64,000 bases of DNA from Chamaelirium japonicum (Eukaryota > Streptophyta > Magnoliopsida > Liliales > Melanthiaceae), in NCBI GenBank assembly GCA_947650365.1, contig OX393551.1, forward strand, positions 95,628,948 through 95,692,947, in the 5' to 3' direction. The notes beneath the pieces were generated by a model. That model saw only the letters and a program-made list of their open reading frames with translations. It did not search any database and was not told the DNA's origin. Each line of letters opens with the position of its first letter. Position 1 is the first letter of the stretch. Position numbers and translations under genes: made by a program. Shown here one piece after another: positions 26,036-35,955 of this stretch.

Positions 26036-27269
26036 CTTCGTCTATCTGGCTATAGAACACCTGAAGTAATTTCAAACAATGTTATAAGACTCCGCACAAA
26101 TTCGGTTTCGGTTCCCAGGTATGGAACACGGAACCGAAACTTCTACAGGCCATCCATATCCCTAATGGATGGGATAAATCTTTATATTTTTGAGCTAAAT
26201 TTTTTGAGCTAAATTTTTGAGCTAAAATATTTTTGAGCTAAATAGATTCGGGTATGGAACACGGAACCGAAACCGAAACTTCTACATGACATTCATAATA
26301 CTACGCATACATGGCGTGTATGTAAAGTGCGCGCAGTATCCAAGCCGCGAGCGCCATAGGATATGTACGTGCACTGTGCATGTGGACTGCCGTCATTCTA
26401 ACATCACAGTTGTGCATCAAGATTCGTTTGCTGCCCCGATCCCATGGGGGCTCACGAAACTAGGTTGCATATGTATGTACATGTCACAATATCTAATAGT
26501 ATAATACTTAAATGAAGCCCTCATTAATTCTCGTGTTGTGACATGTGGACATCTTTTGAAGAGCTAGAATCCTTCTCCTGTGTGTGAAAATGATTATCCA
26601 TCGTAAATCTTATTCAAACCCTAATATAAAGATGATAAATATCCATTCAAAGGTATTTAATAATCATTTTATATTAATTTGGAAAATCATTTGTGCTATC
26701 TCTCTCTCTTTAACAAGTGAATCACACTGTGACAAGTGAATCACACTCACATACTCCTAATTGCACATTCCTTCGGATGACTGTAATTTCGTCTGTGCCA
26801 AGTGACATAATCAAGTTCATGTCTTACTACTTATTAGAGACTATTGGGACTAATACGAATTCATTCTCACTATCGTGTAATTAATAGAGAGAGAGAGAGA
26901 GAGGAACATGTTTAATACAAATATATTGAAGGATGAGTGAGATAGAGGAACATGTTTAATTAACTACAAATAAATTGAAGAGAAGGGGGGGGAGGGATGT
27001 TATGGGGAGTCTGCCACATGGCACCAACGACCTTAGCATTATAAGAATTATATAGATAGATAAATTATAAATAGATAAAATTCGGACAACGCTCGAGAAA
27101 GAAACACAAAATTAAATTTTCACCTTAGAAACCCTTCAATCATATCTTAGCTAGGTTCTTCCTAGAACCTCCTATAAATAAACCCAACTTTGTATACAAG
27201 TTGTAGGAGGAAACCCACATGAAACCGCAACTAGAACCAACCTAACTCTGCCTATTAACTAGGGGGGAG
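26036..27269. other. 5' region of the CACTA element, no gene seen
   Basis: Non-coding sequence upstream of the transposase start. It holds a direct duplication of GGTATGGAACACGGAACCGA (near 26118 and 26254), separated by several TTTTTGAGCTAAAT copies (26185-26245), and a (GA)n microsatellite at 26886-26903. The transposase promoter is expected here on the minus strand, but I cannot point to a convincing TATA box. Confidence 0.5.
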
Positions 27270-27342
27270 AGGGAGGAGGAGGAGGAGGAGGAGGAGGAGG
27301 AGGAGGAGGAGCTCACCAGAGTCCACAGGAGGAGGAGGAGGA
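27270..27342. repeat. (GGA)n microsatellite
   Basis: About 14 GGA triplets at 27270-27311 and a second run of about five at 27328-27342, separated by GCTCACCAGAGTCCACA. Simple-sequence tract in the 5' part of the CACTA element. Confidence 0.9.
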
Positions 27343-27362
27343 AACCCAACTTTGTAAATGTC

Positions 27363-27424
27363 ACGACGAAACTCAGGGTTCCATTTTTTTCCAGAGGCTC
27401 GGTTTTTACCCTGAGTTTCGTCGT
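27363..27424. repeat. 17-bp perfect inverted repeat at the edge of the CACTA 5' subterminal region
   Basis: ACGACGAAACTCAGGGT at 27363-27379 is exactly complementary to ACCCTGAGTTTCGTCGT at 27408-27424, with a 28-base loop. It sits directly before the right subterminal cluster. It could be a protein-binding or structural element of the transposon end; function unknown. Confidence 0.85.
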
Positions 27425-27672
27425 AACATATTACCGACGGACGTTATTTGTTCGTCGGTATAAACTAATTGTACCGACAGACAATATATTTCCGTCGGTA
27501 TAAAACATTTTACCGACGGATTATATATAACCGTCGGTAATAAATGTGCAAAAAATATTAAAAAAATCAAAGTTATAATACCGACGGAAATTATTGTAAC
27601 CGTCGGTAAAAAGAATATTATTACCGACGGTACTTAAAAGGTCCGTCGGTAAAGAAGCTATTTCTTGTAGTG
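27425..27672. repeat. CACTA right (5') subterminal repeats and terminus
   Basis: About ten ACCGACGG/CCGTCGGT motifs in face-to-face pairs, ending with TTTCTTGTAGTG (CACTACAAGAAA on the minus strand) at 27661-27672. This is the end in front of the transposase gene, so it is the element's 5' end. Confidence 0.9.
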
Positions 27673-29225
27673 ATTAAGAAAGAATTTAAATTCCCATCTA
27701 CTTTTGTCTTTATTTCTCTTTCTGTTTTCTTGCGATTGGTCGGCTGGGCTCGATATGTTCATACTAATAACTTATTGTGAGATGGGAGAAAGAGAGAGCC
27801 GTCAAACGTGCCCCACCCTAAAGGGGTCATATATTATTTATAGGGTAAGCTTACTTAGGGCCTAAGCAATCTATAGGAAACCCTAATCCATGGGAGAATA
27901 GGAAAGAGAATGGAGAGATTTCATTATATTATTGAGAAGTGGAGTAGAGCCATCTAACGTACCCTACCCCAAAGGGGTCGTATATTATTTATAGGTTAAC
28001 CTTACTTAGGGCCTAAGCAATCTGTAGGAAACCCTAATCTTTGGGAGAGATCCGACGATGGATTGCCAACCGATCGAACGATCTCATAACAGTTGTACTG
28101 TTTTAAATTTTTTTTAAAAAAAATATAAATTATTTCTAAAGCAAAATATTCGGGTATGCCTCATCTTCCTTCTTTACTTCCTATTATTTAATTAATTTAA
28201 TTAGTTTAATAAATTAAATAGTTAAATAATTAAATATTTAAATAAATATTTAATTATCTATAAAATTAAATAATTAAATTATTTAAATAATTTATTTATT
28301 ATTTAAATGTTAAAATAAATAAATATTTATTTGATTATTTAATAAAATTAAGTTATTTAAAAAATATTTTTATTATTTATATATTAATATAATTAACTAA
28401 TTATTTAAATAATAAGTTCATATTTATTAAATTATTATTTTATTTTATTACTTAATTAAATAATTAATTTTTTTACTTTAATTAATAATTTATAATTTAA
28501 TAAAATATTTTTTTGAATATTTAATTAAATAATAATTAATTGAAAATATTATTTATTTAACTATAAAATAATTTAATAATTAAATTATTTATTCCTTTAA
28601 GTAATTTATTATATTAATATATTTCTTAACTAAAAAAGTTTTTAAATATTTAAATTATTGACTAATAATCTAATTATTTAAAAATAAAATAATAATTATA
28701 GAAATAATTAATAAAATTAATTAAAAAATTAATTATATAATTAAATCATTATTTAATAATATAATAATAAATAAATAAATAAAATAATAAATTTAATTAA
28801 ATAACTAGGTAATTAAATAATTAATTAAATTAATTATTTTACCAAAAACTTAATTATTAAATTATTTAAATTATTTAATAAGTAAATAAATAATTAATTT
28901 AATTAAAAAAATTATAGTAATATTACTATGATAATTATAATAACTTTTGGATGATACTATTGAGAAGTTGAGTTTTGGAATTTAGATTCCTTCTTACTTC
29001 ACACCTATACCCGTGGCGAATGGACTAGAGCAGGACTTCTTTTTTCTTCTCTCTTCTTTTATCTCACCGTTCTCTTCTCTCTTCTTCTCTCAATAGATTG
29101 CTAATGAATCTTTTGCAATAAAAATAATTTATATTTTTCTTTAAAAAAGTTTAATACAATATAACTGTTATAAGATCGTTCGATTGGATGGCAATGGACT
29201 AGAGCAGAACTTCTTCTTTCTATTA
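27673..29225. repeat. Host repeat field, middle block
   Basis: This block continues the module interrupted by the CACTA element (AAGAAAGAATTTAAATTCC), then a reverse-orientation core near 27735-27785 and two copies of the TATAGGGTAAGCTTACTTAG segment (27838 and about 27990). A long AT-rich spacer follows (28100-28945) with the palindrome TAGTAATATTACTA near 28917, then a module end with CACCTATACCCGTGGCGAAT. At 29223-29225 it is cut by the Harbinger-like element. No gene. Confidence 0.85.
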
Positions 29226-29249
29226 GGGGGTGTTAGTCAATTAGGATTT

Positions 29250-29553
29250 GGTGAAGAGTTCCTTGTATTTAGGATTACATCAGTAGTGGTTCTGAACTTC
29301 TTTGTGGTATTGTAGATTTAAGCGTTAGTGGTTGCGGAGTCCACAATGTGAACTCCTGATCCAGGTGTTAGTCAATATTTTATATGACCTTTGACTCATA
29401 AGTTAAGCGTTAGTCAATAATCATGGTATAAGGCCATGACTTCATAACAAAAGGGATTTACAAACCCAAGTATATATACTTTTTGCCCATCAAAAGTTCC
29501 ACCTCAAAGGTGGAATTTTAAATCCCCTACATGAGACTTTCTCTTTGATAGGT
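29250..29553. other. Left arm of the Harbinger-like element, no gene
   Basis: Non-coding. Contains repeated GTTAGTCAAT/AAGCGTTAGT motifs (29226, about 29366, about 29410) and GGAGTCCACAATGTGAACTC, which echoes GTCCAC and GAACTC motifs in the right arm. The part from about 29480 (TTTACAAACCCAAGTATATA and following) has the look of an LTR-like promoter remnant, but no boundaries could be fixed. Confidence 0.45.
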
Positions 29554-29561
29554 ATCATCAG

Positions 29562-30044
29562 TAGGGGTGGCAATTCTTGACCTGACCCGAACCCGACCCG
29601 ATGTTAGCGGGTTTGGGTTTGGCCTAAACGGCTTCGGCTTATAAACGGGTCGACCCGATTGACCCGTTTATTTAATGGGTCGGGTTCGGGTTTGTACTTA
29701 TAACCTGATTGACCCGACTTGACCCGTTTAATAAATGGGTCGTGTCAACCCGACCTGAACCAACTCGAGCCAACCCGACCCAACTCGATCAAACTCGGCC
29801 CAATTCGACTTGTCTTGACCCAACCCGTCAGGTTTACATGGGTTCTGTTGACCCAACCCGAGCCAACCCAACCCATCACGACCCGACTCGTTTAGTAAAT
29901 GGGTCGGGTCAGGTCAACTCGTTTATTAGGCGGGTCAAGTTTGGGTTTAAATTTTTGACCCGTTTATTAAACGGGTCGGTTTCGGGTTGGGTGTTTTGCC
30001 CTTATACATATGTCTCAATCCGACCCGACCCATTGCCACCCCTA
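29562..30044. mobile_element. hAT-type MITE, 483 bp
   Basis: Ends are TAGGGGTGGCAAT and its complement ATTGCCACCCCTA, flanked by an 8-bp duplication ATCATCAG (29554-29561) and ATCATCGG (30045-30052) with one mismatch. The 8-bp duplication and the AGGGGTGGCAA-type terminus fit a hAT-derived MITE. The interior consists of degenerate GGGTCGGGT/ACCCGACCC repeats in both orientations, so a single strand can fold extensively. No protein is encoded; the open frame across it comes from the repeats. Confidence 0.85.
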
Positions 30045-30119
30045 ATCATCGGCATATCCTGGAACCCTAGCACCCGTGCTCGTGATTATGGAAGCCAACG
30101 TCGGATCCCCAGCAACCCT

Positions 30120-30836
30120 TGTGGGGGAAAATCTTCGTGCCGACCCGAAGACTTCGCCGCACCAGTCAATTGAAGGTTCGGGTCGAAGAGATCGTTGTTC
30201 GATCTGTTGATTGAAGTAGTTGCTTTCGATATGTCAACAGAGAGATGCAATCAGAGAGAGTTAGACACGAGAGATGTGATCTCGGAGTTCAGCTGAAGCC
30301 TACGTCTCCGTGCTATAGGGAGCAACCCGAATTCACTAACACTTGTATCGAAGTGATCTCGACAGGCCGAGTATCACCGAAGTCTCCCTTCAACCTCTTT
30401 AAAAAGAAGATCAAGATCAAGGAGAGGGGAAGGATGGGAAGTTGGAAATCCCAGAGCTCTGGTTTTTGAAATCAGAGATTAAGTGATGGTACTCATTTTC
30501 GGATCCATTTACATTCGAAGGCTCTACTATTTATAGGATTCTCTGGTGGTAAATGGCGGTTTTCTGCTGTCGTATCTGGGGATCCTCCAGGTAAGGCTAG
30601 TGGGCCCCGTTGTCATCTCCTGGGGGATTCCACAGGTTCCTGGGCCCGCCAGGCAGGGCCGGTGGGTCCCATGGTTATCTTTGGGGGCCCACCGGGCAGG
30701 GCCGATGGGTCCCACTGTGGTCTTCGGGGGTCCACCAGGTAGGGCCGGTGGGTCCTGCTGTGGTACTCGGGGGCCCACCAGGCAGGGCCGGTGGGTCATG
30801 CTGTTTGCAGACTTCTTGTCAAAATTTGCACCCACA
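30120..30836 (-). repeat. 3' LTR of the Tat-type element
   Basis: Same length (717 bp) as the other LTR. On the minus strand a TATA box CTATAAATAG lies at 30536-30527. Upstream of it (30645-30810) are four GC-rich direct repeats of about 44 bp built around GGCAGGGCCGGTGGGTCC, in the U3 position. A 74-codon frame in the remainder is also present in the other LTR but has no known product, so it is not called as a gene. Confidence 0.95.
30645..30810. repeat. About 44-bp GC-rich direct repeats in the LTR U3 region
   Basis: Four copies of a unit containing CAGGGCCGGTGGGTCC and CTTCGGGGGTCCACC-like sequence. They lie upstream of the LTR TATA box in the direction of transcription, where enhancers usually sit. 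The other LTR carries the same block at 43082-43246. Confidence 0.75.
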
Positions 30837-30837
30837 G

Positions 30838-30850
30838 TTACCCCCTCCAA
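30838..30850 (-). promoter_or_regulatory. Polypurine tract of the Tat-type element
   Basis: The minus strand reads TTGGAGGGGGTAAC immediately before the 3' LTR start at 30836. This is the expected position and composition of the plus-strand primer. Assignment is by position. Confidence 0.7.
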
Positions 30851-30949
30851 GTTAGCTAAGAGGCCACCTTGGCTGGCTTGGATTCGTGGTGCAAGGCTAA
30901 CGACCCCCTGTCACACACACAGAGGAGCTTTGTCGAGTGTTAGTGTTTG

Positions 30950-32695
30950 AAAAATAGACTGATCGGCCAAACTTGACCGATCGGTCAAACTTGACCGATC
31001 GGTCAAACTTGACCGATCGGTCAATTTTGACCGATCGGTTAAATTCAACCGGTCAAGGTCAGAGTGATCGGTCAAAAAACATAGTTTTTTGACCGATCCA
31101 GTAGAAAATTGACCGATCGGTTGAATTTTGACCAATTGGTGAAATTCAGTCGGTCAAGGTTCGAGTGATCGGGCAAAAAGGCAAGTATTTTGCCCGATCC
31201 CGTAGAAAATCGACCGATCGGTTGAATTTGACCGATCGGTCAAGTTTGACCGATCGGTGAAATTCAGCCGGTCAAGGTTCGAGTGATCGGGCAAAAAGGC
31301 AAGTATTTTGCCCGATCCCGTAGAAAATTGACCGATCGGTTGAATTTGACCGATCGGTCAAGTTTGACCGATCGGTAAAATTCAGCCGGTCAAGGTTCGA
31401 GTGATCGGGCAAAAAGGCAAGTATTTTGCCCGATCCAGTTGAAAATCGACTGATCGGTTGAATTTGACCGATCGGTCAAGTTTGACCGATCGGTGAAATT
31501 CAGCCGGTCAAGGTTCGAGTGATCGGGCAAAAAGGCAAGTATTTTGCCTGATCCAGTAGAAAATCGACCGATCGGTTGAATTTGACCGATCGGTCAAGTT
31601 TGACCGATCGGTGAAATTCAGCCGGTCAAGGTTCGAGTGATCGGGCAAAAAGGCAAGTATTTTGCCCGATCTAGTAGAAAATCGACCGATCGGTTGAATT
31701 TGACCGATCGATCAAGTTTGACCGATCGGTGAAATTCAGCCGGTCAAGGTTCGAGTGATCGGGCAAAAAGGCAAGTATTTTGCCCGATCCAGTAGAAAAT
31801 CGACCGATCGGTTGAATTTGACCGATCGGTCAAGTTTGACCGATCGGTGAAATTCAGCCGGTCAAGGTTCGAGTGATCGGGCAAAAAGGCAAGTATTTTG
31901 CCCGATCCAGTAGAAAATCGATAGATTGGTTGAATTTGACCGATCGATCAAGTTTGACCGATCGGTAAAATTCAGCCGGTCAAGGTTCGAGTGATCAGAT
32001 AAAAAGGCAAGTATTTTGCCCGATCCAGTAGAAAATCGACAGATCGGTTGAATTTGACCGATTGGTCAAGTTTGACCGATCGGTGAAATTTAGCCGGTCA
32101 AGGTTCGAGTGATCGGGCAAAAAGGCAAGTATTTTGCCCGATCCTGTAGAAAATCGACAGATCGGTTGAATTTGACCGATCGGTCAAGTTTGACCGATCG
32201 GTGAAATTCAGCCGGTCAAGGTTCGAGTGATCGAGCAAAAAGGCAAGTATTTTGCCCGATCCAGTAGAAAATCGACAGATCGGTTGAATTTGATCGATCG
32301 GTCAAGTTTGACCGATCGGTGAAATTCAGCCGGTCAAATATTCGAGTGATCGGGCAAAAATGCAAGTATTTTGCCCGATCCAGTAGAAAATCGACAGATC
32401 GGTTGAATTTGACCGATCGGTCAAGTTTGACCGATCGGTGAAATTCAGCCGATCAAGGTTCGAGTGATCGAGCAAAAAGGCAAGTATTTTGCCCGATCCA
32501 GTAGAAAATCGACAGATCGGTTAAATTTGACCGATCGGTCAAGTTTGACCGATCGGTGAAATTCAGCCGGTCAATGTTCGAGTGATCGGGCAAAAATGCA
32601 AGTATTTTGCCCGATCCAGTGGAAAATCGACCGATCGGTTGAATTTGACTGATCGGTCAAGTTTGACCGATCGGTAAAATTCAGCCGGTCAAGGT
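30950..32695. repeat. 118-bp tandem array, about 14-15 copies, with paired GACCGATCGGTC palindromes
   Basis: The landmark CAGCCGGTCAAGG recurs every 118 bases from about 31143 to 32680 (31261, 31379, 31497 and so on), with one or two divergent units to the left. Each unit has the perfect 16-bp palindrome TTGACCGATCGGTCAA or a near copy, one or two further GACCGATCGGT motifs, and an inverted pair GGGCAAAA ... TTTTGCCC about 10 bases apart. TTGACC matches the W-box core bound by WRKY factors, giving three or four cores per unit. The array lies in the 3' untranslated part of the retrotransposon and just upstream of the antisense gene's promoter. Tandem repeats in this region are known in Tat/Ogre elements. 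Confidence 0.93.
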
Positions 32696-32955
32696 GATTA
32701 GGCGAAAGAGCCCATTTTTCGCCCGATCCTCTGCTAAATTACCCAACTGTTTGCCTGATCCTTCGCTGTGAACCGGTGGGCCTGGTGGACCGGTGAGCCT
32801 TCTGACGCGGTTGTGTGGTTGAGCCGGTGGTTCGCTTGAACCGGTGGTCCAGCTGGTTCGACGCTTCATCTCGTCCTGACTGTTCACCTAGTTTTGCGCT
32901 TGCTACGGATTGACGCCACGTGTACCTGGTAAAAACACGCGATTTGATATAGTGA
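32696..32955. other. Spacer between the tandem array and the antisense gene promoter
   Basis: No gene. Contains a truncated array fragment to about 32740, then four or five AACCGGTGG/ACCGGTGG motifs (32771-32850) and an ACGTG-containing CCACGTGTACC at about 32917. Confidence 0.5.
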
Positions 32956-33003
32956 TGACACGTGTCATTTCAAACTGCTCGCCATTTTACCCTGGGTATA
33001 TAT
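32956..33003 (+). promoter_or_regulatory. Predicted promoter of the antisense gene: G-box palindrome and TATA box
   Basis: TGACACGTGTCA, a perfect 12-bp palindrome with the CACGTG G-box core, lies at 32956-32967. A TATA box TATATAT follows at 32997-33003, about 100 bases before the start codon at 33105. A second ACGTG motif lies near 32919. The spacing is normal for a plant polymerase II promoter. G-boxes are bound by bZIP and bHLH factors; actual activity is inferred. Confidence 0.6.
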
Positions 33004-33104
33004 GCTTCTCTGGTTCTCATTTTTACTTTGCGCTTTCAGAATTTTTCAAAGTCCAGGACCCTTGCTTCCAACCTCTCGCTCTTTGCTTCCTTCCGATCGG
33101 TCGA

Positions 33105-35955
33105 ATGGCGTCTTCTGGCAGTTTGAAGAAAGGCGCAGCTTCTCCCAAGAGGAAGGGAAAGGAGATTGCTGAAGAATCGTCCCCTCCCCGAGGTCACGGT
33201 AAGGGCAAGGAAGTGCTCGTGGAGTTGGGTCAGCTGGGTAAGAGGCACACTGGAGTTGGGTTTGCCTCTGCTCCGTCAAGGCCAGAGCACATCCCGAAAG
33301 TGAAATTTGTTCTGGGCCCTCTGTTACCTTTGGTGGAAGAACCTGTCTACGTCTACAACACAGGCGGTGAGCTTACTGAGAAGAAGAGGGCAAAGTGGCA
33401 AACGCTGCTGGCGTACTTCATAGAGGGGAAGACTCGGCCATCACTGCCAGGGGTTCTATCTGGTTTCGGCATCGACAAACAGACAGTGTTTGTGAATGTG
33501 GCCAGCATGGAGCAGGTGATGGGGACAGTGGTCTCCGTGGGCCAGCTGAATTGCGGACTTCATCTTCCACTGCTGCCGTTTGCTGTGAGGTTGCTGAATG
33601 CCTCCGGCCTCTGCCTAGGACAGCTCACCGGCAATGCATGGAGGATAATCTATGCCTTCTGCCGTGTTGAGTCCGATTTTCAGAAGGAGCTGAGGGAGTG
33701 CTACTCAAGCATCCCGGATGACGAAGAAGCCCGAATCGAATTGGGCTACTTCTTCTACTATTACCGATGGGCTTTGAGGAAAGATAGCCCCTTCTTCAAC
33801 CTGGCAGGGGTTTCTGCTCTATGCCCTCTCACCGACACGGTTCCTTCCGACAAGCTATATACTGAGTGGCCGCTCTCAGTTGCCGGTGCCTGGACTCCGC
33901 TCTCAGTGCCAGAGACTCCTCGCGCTGATGTGAACAAGGAAATCAAGATGTACTACACAGGAGGTGAGCTGGCCTGGCCTTCGGAGCGGGTTGGGGCCAT
34001 CGACAACCTGTTCCTGGAATTGACATGTGGTACCCGATCTTGGAAGCAGTTTTCGAACTGCCCAGTCAGGTACGGCAATGCAATCTTCTTCATCGATCGC
34101 AGTCTAGATACGAAGACAATGATGTCTTGTACTCAGACTACGAGGAGGATCCTCAGTCTGGCAAGATTATCAGAAAGGTTCGAAGCGAGAAGAAAACCTA
34201 TGGTGCGAGGCGCAGATTGCCCACTACTGAGGAGAAGTTGGTAATACAACGGGGTCCAGCGAAGAAGAAGAGGAAAATCCTCATCGAACAGAAGAAAGAT
34301 GAGGATCTAGAAAAGAAGGAAGAAGATGAAGAAGAAGAGGAAGAAGGAAAGAAGAAAGAAAGTGAGGAGGAAGAAGAAGAAGACGAAAATGGTGACAACA
34401 GCAACGACGACGACGACGATGATGAGGAAGTTGGGGGTGGTGAGGATGATCTTCCTCCCACCCCCCTTGCTGGAGATGGTGGAGATGGGGGTGGTGAGGA
34501 AGAAATTCCTCCCACCCCCACGGGTGGTGACCAAGGACAGGGGGGTGGTGGGGATAATCTTCCTCCCACCCCCACTGGTAGTGCAGAAGAAGAAGAAGAA
34601 GATTCTCAACCTATCCTCATCGATGAGGCAAAGGCCCGTCGCATGGAGGGGGTTATGGATGCGGAGGGCGATGGCCGGAGGGTACAGCCCGCTTATCACT
34701 TTGAGGAGTTGCAGAAGCGTCCTGTCCGCTTCAAGATTAGGTTTTCAGGGAGTGGTGGGGTTGGAAGCAACCCCATACCCCTCGACCAAATTCCTCTAGT
34801 TACTCCCCGTCTTGAAGGTGCAACTACAAGTGGGGGTATGGAGGTTGAACAACCCCCACCCCCCTCGCGCTCTTTGGCTGAAGAGATGGCGCTTATCATG
34901 GCCGGGCTGGAGGATTCAAACGGGCATCAAGATGAAGGGGGGGTCTCACCCCCTCGAGATATTCCCTCTCCCGTACACTTGGAGAGAGGGAGCCGGGTAG
35001 GCGATGAGACTCCCCAACCCCGGCCAGAGCCAATTCCCACTAAGGAGAAGTCGACCCCTCGGGGTAAGAGCTCCGATCGTGGGAAGGGAAAGGCTCCTCG
35101 AGTCGATGTCTCAGGTATTCGTGCTAACTTGTCTTGATTGCCTCGCCTTTGAAGTTTGAATTCATTCTAACTCTTTGAACTTTTATGTTGATTGCAGGTA
35201 CGCCTATTGGCTCGACTCAGAAGATAAAGAGTTTGGGTGATGTTGATATCAACCACCCCACTGGTGTGATCCGGAAGCTTTGCAACCTTCCGGAAGCTAC
35301 TCTGGACGAAGCCTTTGATCGGATTGAAGTAGTGGTATGTGCATCTGCTTGATCAACTACTCGAGTTGTATCTTCAAAATAATTCTAACTCTTTGTCCAT
35401 CTACAGAACTCAGCAGTTTTGAGAATTGCAAGCAAACTCTCCAGGAGGGCAGGAGAACGGGAGGCTGCATCTGAGGTGTCCCATTTGAAAGCTGAACTGG
35501 AGGCTGCCCACGAGGAGAGGGATAAGCTGAGGGAGCTTCTATCCTCCAAGAAGGAGGCTTTGAAGGCCAAGATTGAGGCCCTTCGTAAGGAGAAACTGGA
35601 GAGCAAGGCATGACAGGAGGGTTATGAAGCTCGGGGTCACGAGCTTGAAGATTTGAGGAAACAATTCTTCAGGATCGAGACCTTGAGCTTCGAGCGAGCG
35701 ACCGAGAATAAAGAGTTGAAGGAGCAACTTGCTGCCCAGCATGCCGCCTTCACTGCCAAAGAGGAAGCTCTCAAGAAAGAGTTAGAGCACCTGCGAGGCG
35801 AATGCACGAGCTACAGAGAGACGGCCGAGAAGGCGGTAGATGCACTTAGGGCCCATGCTAGTAGTGTCCGATCCTCCAAGGCTTCCGCGGTGAGCAAAGC
35901 TCGCGGTGGATCTGAAGGAGAGAAGTCGCGAGCTCCCAGCGTGGCTAAACCTTGA
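33105..35955 (+). pseudogene. Antisense extra gene of the Tat-type element (gypsy-type transposon protein, Transposase_28-like), three exons, lightly damaged
   Basis: This gene lies on the strand opposite gag-pol, between pol and the 3' LTR. Exons are 33105-35114, 35198-35334 and 35407-35955, with clean GT-AG introns of 83 and 72 bases in phases 1 and 0. The start MASSGSLKKG follows the TATA box and is in good context. After a basic start, residues about 60-320 form a conserved globular region (GLHLPLLPFAVRLLNASGL, GQLTGNAWRIIYAF, FFYYYRWALRKD) like the gypsy-type transposon family. A Lys/Glu/Asp-rich stretch follows with three (L/I)PPTP repeats, then Pro/Ser-rich sequence, and exon 3 is a long coiled coil. 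Damage: a frameshift near 34100 and a TGA at 35611-35613, after which the frame stays open to 35955. Such antisense frames are known in plant Tat elements, but their function is not. A host origin is unlikely given the context. Confidence 0.8.
34262..34600 (+). repeat. Acidic and PPTP-repeat coding tract within the antisense gene
   Basis: A GAA/GAG/GAT-rich stretch (34262-34435) encodes a run of acidic residues with Lys. Three repeats of roughly 60 bases (34436-34580) follow, each reading ATCTTCCTCCCACCCCC or similar and encoding Leu/Ile-Pro-Pro-Thr-Pro with a Gly-rich spacer. Low-complexity tracts like this expand by slippage and are poorly alignable between copies. Confidence 0.8.

Larger units (their letters stand above)
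12656..27672 (-). mobile_element. CACTA (En/Spm) DNA transposon, about 15 kb, degenerate
   Basis: The right terminus, read on the minus strand, starts CACTACAAGAAATAGC, the canonical CACTA end. The left terminus starts CACAACAAAAAAAACAG, an imperfect partner with CACTA changed to CACAA. The bases flanking the two ends are AGT (12653-12655) and ATT (27673-27675), a 3-bp target duplication with one mismatch. The host repeat reads on across the gap: ...GTAGAAAGT before and AAGAAAGAATTTAAATTCC after, matching the uninterrupted module GAAGTAAGAAGGAATC. Both ends carry subterminal clusters of ACCGACGG/CCGTCGGT. Inside are a TNP2-like gene, a TNPA-like gene and a large satellite array. Both genes are on the minus strand, so the element's 5' end is at 27672. 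Stop codons and frameshifts in both genes make it non-autonomous now. Confidence 0.93.

Noticed and set aside
30245-30469. 74-codon frame present in both LTRs
   Set aside because: Duplicated because LTRs are duplicated. It lies in the R/U5 region on the strand opposite to transcription and has no known family.
30950-32695. 118-bp repeats as a CRISPR-like array
   Set aside because: Units are contiguous and fully repeated, with no unique spacers, inside a plant LTR retrotransposon.
34198-34799. Long frames on other strands and frames across the acidic/PPTP tract
   Set aside because: They are shadows of low-complexity codons in the antisense gene; the chosen frame is the one joined by splice sites and family similarity.
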